Shown in pieces: positions 1-64,000 of a stretch of DNA of 64,000 bases. The notes below the pieces were generated by a model. That model saw only the letters and a list, made by a program, of their open reading frames with translations, was not told where the DNA came from and searched no databases. Every line of letters begins with the position of its first letter. The stretch's first letter is position 1. The stretch is from Schistocephalus solidus (lineage: Eukaryota > Platyhelminthes > Cestoda > Diphyllobothriidea > Diphyllobothriidae), in the NCBI GenBank assembly GCA_017591395.1, contig WEDG01002901.1, forward strand, positions 62,001-126,000. Reading direction: 5' to 3'. Both the position numbers and the translations under genes were made by a program.

Positions 1-1483
1 ACAATTACCAGAAGTGGGTTATTTTTATGTCTGGCCGAAGAGGACATTAAATATGCCGCAATCTCTACGCTCCGTGCTGGTCTTTGTCTAGTACATGTCC
101 TCTAAAAAAGTACCACGAACAGTGATCCTTAATTACAATATTTGAGCGGGACATCCATTTCAACTGTTTAAAACATACCCAAGTACCGGTTTTCCTGAAA
201 ACTTCACGTGGCTGTAATGTAGTGCATAGCGGTTTTTATAGGCTACTTTTCCTGAGTAAAAATTCGCTCGGTAAAGCACCTTCTAGAACAAAAGCTACCT
301 TAAAATGCAGCTGTTCTACACTGCAATCGTGAAATAAAGAGGAGGTTCAAAACGGTACAACTAACAGAAAACCTGCTTCACTCACTGAATGTCTTCATAA
401 CTCACCAGGAATTCCTATCCAGAAATCGGCCTAAATGTTCGAGGCAATAGGCAAAAATAAAGAGTGTTCTATGCAGTTATATATTGCTTAGAAGCGCCGA
501 TTTGTTTGGAATGACAGAATCAGTCACAAAATTGTTTCGATAATTATGCTTTTAGAAATGTAACAAGTGTACGCCAACTTATTTCGTAGGTATTAACTAT
601 TCAGAATTTTTAACTGAATTCACGAAATATTTTGGTATATAAATATAGTAAGCTGGATATTTTTTGAATACCCGCATATATGATGGCGGATCGTTACACC
701 TAAAACATGTGAGCGGGGTTTATCCTAATCGCCAGGCGCGAAAGAGATGCACCCGTTTTGCCTTAGGACTGCTGCCTGGTGCCCTCGCATGCGGTCACGG
801 ATTACTGACTGAATTTTAGCCACAGATAACAATTGTGATGTCCTGTTCTGCTGTTAAAATCCCTCGGATATATCTGCGGTTACTAGTACGCCTCGTAAGC
901 AGGCTGCAAACGCCAGTGAATATTAGCAGCACCCCGTTCACATTAGGTTCGAAGTTTGAAATTGCATATAAACGGCGACTTCTTAAGCAAACTTCCCTCT
1001 TCTTTTCTATCTACCGAGTTTCTGGAAAAGGAGATTTGCTGCAATTTTAATGCGCAAACGAAAAATTTCACTGGTCCGTGCTTAGGCAAACGGTAGATTC
1101 AGAATACCCTAGGTCGCAGGTGACAGTGCAGTAGATCGTATCTCAAGTTACAGAACGTCTGTTCTGTGACCAGACTATTCATGATTAGAACTTCAGCTAC
1201 ACAGCTTAGGTTGGGCTTTTGTTTCTTGGTGATGGTAAATAAGCTGGAAACGTTCCTGGCAGTTTCCCTTGCGCTGTCCTGGACTGAGTTACGGAGTTAT
1301 TCAGTGACTCTCAGAGCGATGAGTAATAAACCTGGTCGCCCTAGTCATGAAGAGCATTTATTTAGGCATGAGATCGAGTTCAGTTAGGCCTCGATCCTTA
1401 TTGATGTTGATGACTGCTCATGAGTTATTTCTGACGTCTTGTGTGCGCCCTCTGCTCCCATCGCTTCCCTTCTCACCTGTCAG
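1..1483. other. Upstream stretch without recognised exons
   Basis: This stretch should be an ANAPC1 intron or hold diverged upstream exons, because the first APC1 homology already begins mid-protein. It is AT-rich for the first 700 bases. Open frames at 835-1050 and 1166-1387 show no recognisable protein motif and no convincing splice-site pair. I see no repeat that I can define. Confidence 0.5.
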
Positions 1484-28415
<26,932 letters not shown>

Positions 28416-28808
28416 CTGTTTCCTGTTCGCGGTGATCCGGGCAAATGAATATTTTCCTCCCTTGTACACTTACTCAACCCTCACCGTGCTGTCCAGAGTC
28501 CACCGGCGTTTTACCTTTAATTACACATTGTATGCTTATGAAATCTCCCTGTTTTGTCTCTGAAACGGAGTTGCGGACGGGTCAACGTATTAACCAACAA
28601 GCTGTGAACAGTTTATTGCACCACGCGAGATTTATATTCGTTGTTTTTTTCGTGGGAAAAGAAACGTTCTGTTGGCAAGCATAGAATGTGCTAGGGGCTT
28701 ACGGATTAAACAATAATTATGCTATCCTTCTAGTTGTCCGGACTGAGTCCAGGTTTCCACAGTAGCAGGAGCCCCGTTTGGATGCACGTTGAGAATTCTC
28801 TCGGAGTC

Positions 28809-28814
28809 AATAAA
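28809..28814 (+). promoter_or_regulatory. Candidate ANAPC1 polyadenylation signal
   Basis: This is a canonical AATAAA about 395 bases after the stop codon, followed by TTTTTAATTTTG. It is the first perfect hexamer downstream of the stop. Confidence 0.4.
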
Positions 28815-29239
28815 TCCTGTGTTTAACAGCATATATAACCGTTTTTAATTTTGCGAGATATTTGCTAGTTGGAGGATGACAGAAGAAAGTTGGGTGAGTT
28901 TACTGACTGCTTCCTAGACGATTACCAAAGTCTTTCACAAGAGCTAGGCAATTTACTGTTTCGTCGAAGTCGTCATCTGGGTTAATGGTTACTGTCAAGG
29001 GTCATCGGCTGTTTAGAAGCGGTGCTACTGGTTTAGTTGGACCAAATGGCAGGGGGCTTGGGAAAAGAACGCGAGGAAGGAAAAACGAAGCTCAAAAACT
29101 ATGGGATGTTCCGATAAAGCAGCCATTTCAGGTCTTCTCGATAATATTTGACTTAAATTTCACAGGTACCATGGTATCCTATCCACTTCAACACAAAACA
29201 CCAACCAGCATGAAAAAATCAGACTAGTGCGTGGGGGAG

Positions 29240-29960
29240 TTATGCACGTAATGGCTCAACTACCGCAAACGATGCCGTCCACTGCGTGCCTTCCGGAGGG
29301 TGATACAGCACCGGTGGTGACCGGCGCGTGAATTAGTTTATGCTGAGGTCGGCTTGCACAACATCTGCCGAAATCTCTCCTACCTGCCTCCCATGGCAAT
29401 ACAATGCCAGGACGACTGGAGTTCGGCTTGGGCACAGTGGCTGGTAAGGCTAGCCGGTTCGTCTACGCATGTCACATACCTGGGACTCTATACCACATGG
29501 TTAGGGCACGGTCATTAGTGCCCCCGCCCGCGTATGACGGGTGGCCCTGCGCCAAACTCCAGGGTGCCTTTAGGGTTAAAGTTCGGACAGGAGAATAGGA
29601 CCCCCTCTGGGGCATTGTGTGATACCATCGACGGTACGGGGGTACTTATGTCCGATTCTCACCTCCACATGTGAGGGCGCCATAAAGGTCACAGCAAGAA
29701 AAAACCATTTCTTTGTGACTCAAAAGGGTGGAGTTAGTATGTCGGTTAGCGAACTTCGAAGCCACGACTATTATCGTCTCGTGAAGATTCTAGCGCGTCA
29801 TTGGTGCGGTTCAAATGAAATAGATCCTCTAGTTTCAACCTCACGCTCCACCCTCCCAGGCCCCGGTCGACTGTCCGAGTCTCACAGCCAATTAAAACGC
29901 ATCAACCTTCCAAGGGCAAGCTATGCCCTATTTAATTACGCTGTATTTCATGCACCGGTA
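29240..29960. repeat. Dispersed repeat family A related segment
   Basis: GGTGACCGGCGCGTGAATTA, TGCACAACATCTGCC, GTTCGTCTACGCATG and GCGCCAAACTCCAGGG recur in other copies. It includes a short TTTAGGGTTAAAG run at 29,570. Boundaries are approximate. Confidence 0.5.
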
Positions 29961-30251
29961 ACATAGGGGAAAGAATGTGAGTTTAAGAAAACTTTTGCCC
30001 GCAGTGCATGCTAATCAAAAGTCTTAGCATGTATCCACAGGAAAACACAACGTTTGTCAGAAAGCTTCCCCGCCCCCGTTTAAGGTTGGATTAAGTGCGC
30101 AAATGAAAGTGCACAAACGATTCCGCAATCGGAGCATTCCGAACAACGCATCCATCGAGGCAGGGGAGGCGGCATTCTTCAGCAAGGTTTGTATGAGAAC
30201 GCAGCAAGCGGGTGCAGCAACCAGTCAAGAATACTCCGTCTAATTTGACTG

Positions 30252-62408
<32,157 letters not shown>

Positions 62409-64000
62409 CTGAAATGTGAAAAAATGGAAGTATAGTCGAGTCTGGTCTGTTCTTCGTGTGGTATAGTGCAACTATCCTTGTAGATACATAAACTGGAAAG
62501 TTGTATCTTTGCAGTGCTCGTGAGTTCAATTTATTGCTAATTAGTTGAGATACTAAGAAAGTATTGTTCTGTCCTTTACATAGTCAGGATTAGAGTCGAA
62601 AGTTTTGCGGTGGGATATGAAAATATGCAGTATGTGAACCATTTCATTAAACGTGATGACGGAAATTGAGACACTCAATTATGGGCAACTAAAATGCTGC
62701 AAATTTTCTTTATTTGCATAGCCCCTCCCCCAAATATCCTTTTTGAAGTCAGAATATGTTTATAAATAACATTATTAATCAAAATATTAGTGGAAATCTA
62801 CGTTTCCTTGTATTTCAACAGTTTCCTAACCTAATAACTACCTTAGACTAAGTTTTCACATCCGGGCGCGTTTTCTTAGGGAAGAGAGTAATCTTATCTC
62901 TAGAGTTTTACCAAATAGAACTTACCGCCCTTAAAAGTTTTTCTCTCTAGTTAAATCAGAAAAAAGGAAGGTTTAAAGAATCTTTTACTTTCAGAAAACC
63001 AGGTGAATTATGAATCTTAAAAATTCCTATTCCTAAAGAAGACTTAAATAAAGGATTGTTTTCAAACGTTAGTCTACGTGTGCTACTTTACCTACTCGTT
63101 TTTTGTGTGGACAGCATTTTTGTTCATCTTAAACTTAAAATTACTCATGTAGACCAATTTTTGACGTTTTCAGATATTTCCGCTTTTCTAAAAAAATTAG
63201 TATTTCTAAACAACATAACATGATGTTCAATATTTATCGTGCTTTTTCAATTCATTTGAGGGCAATTATTAATATTTTAAACTTTGGTCCATTCGGTTGT
63301 GCCGGTTTGCGAGTGATTAGCAATCTTTCATAGATTTTAGCATCTTATATGAGCTTGGTTAGCACTGTACACATATTCCCAACACTATGGTACCAGAAAG
63401 TGCTTGGATATTTTGCTGGAGTGTGTGATTTGGAGACATTGCATACCAACTGCAGCAATCTGTTTCCCACTTACTTTCAACAGAAATGTACTGCCGATAA
63501 TCGTGGCCATCCATTACGGCATTTGGCCAACATTGACTGTTTCAAGTTAGCAGTTATATAAACGTACAACTTTGTTATTAATGCGCGATTACATGGCATT
63601 TTCGATACATTATTCAGCTGAAAGAGTTATACCGTAGGACAGTAGGAACGTTCAAGTAGGGTAATTGAACTTTGTGGCATGTCAGAGTACCTAAACATTC
63701 ATTTTCGTCAAAAATGGGTTAGAGTTTGCCTTGCGCCAATGTGCTGGGGTGTGCATACATTAATTTTCAACATTCTCATGGGAATCAGTAAAGCTCACAC
63801 AACAAGCTGTTAATTTTTGTCGAACAGTAAAAAATAAACTGAGTAAAATAAGGAAACTCGTAAGGTAAAAGGTAGGCGTAAGGGCGTAAGGGAAACGGAG
63901 GACATGGGCGCAAGTTATGTGGTAATTTTAAGTGGGCAGATCATATAAAATCTGTTTCCTGTTGAAACGGGTAACGGTGTCACAATTCTTGGTGTTCACA
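62409..64000. other. Right end of window, AT-rich, no feature seen
   Basis: Probably further intron of the WD40 gene. The 70-codon frame at 63,349-63,561 has no recognisable motif and no good splice sites. A GTAAGG-rich string at 63,860-63,895 is the only repetitive sequence. Confidence 0.5.

Larger units (their letters stand above)
28416..30251. other. Intergenic region between convergent genes
   Basis: The 1.84 kb between the stop codons of ANAPC1 (plus) and the WD40 gene (minus) contains the ANAPC1 3' UTR candidate and a family-A repeat at 29.24-29.96 kb. A minus-strand ATTAAA (29,931-29,936) could serve as the WD40 gene's poly(A) signal. No other gene is seen. Confidence 0.55.

Overview
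The window looks like nuclear DNA of a flatworm (Platyhelminthes), most likely a tapeworm with a large, repeat-rich genome; that placement is inference. The evidence is small GT-AG exons separated by long AT-rich introns, Penelope-like and non-LTR retroelement remnants, tRNA-derived SINE arrays resembling the schistosome SM-alpha type, and very long trinucleotide microsatellites. No operon, ribosome binding site or prokaryotic gene is present, and most short open frames here are not genes.

Two host genes fill the window and converge tail to tail. The plus-strand gene (about 1,484 to 28,415) is ANAPC1, the largest scaffold subunit of the anaphase-promoting complex/cyclosome. I assembled 16 exons by splice sites, reading phase and resemblance to animal APC1. 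They cover the conserved core, the PC-repeat domain and the C-terminus. The real 5' end lies upstream of what I recognise, probably outside the window. The minus-strand gene (at least 62,408 down to 30,252) encodes a WD40 beta-propeller protein; seven consecutive 3' exons join in phase and an eighth clear WD exon lies at 62.3 kb. I cannot name its orthologue.

The introns are packed with mobile DNA. ANAPC1 introns hold several copies of a dispersed GC-richer repeat (family A), elements with degenerate TTAGGG-like cores, terminal-inverted-repeat elements and a 425-bp TAC tract. The 9.4-kb intron between the last two exons of the WD40 gene (30.5 to 39.95 kb) holds a non-LTR reverse transcriptase tail, a 530-bp CAT tract and a symmetrical compound locus at 34.0 to 39.25 kb. 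In that locus a 5'-truncated Penelope-like element (reverse transcriptase plus GIY-YIG endonuclease, with a head-to-head inverted partial copy) sits between two oppositely oriented tandem arrays of tRNA-headed SINE units.

Each SINE unit carries, downstream of the tRNA-like promoter, a hammerhead-like fold: CTGATGA, a short stem, GAAA, a palindromic stem III, and a complementary 6-bp stem I. This tRNA-headed SINE plus hammerhead layout is the most interesting signal in the window. Farther right are a second, decayed Penelope-like element (48.6 to 49.6 kb), a 625-bp CAT tract (45.8 kb) and a 1.93-kb foldback element with arms of about 770 bp (53.6 to 55.5 kb).
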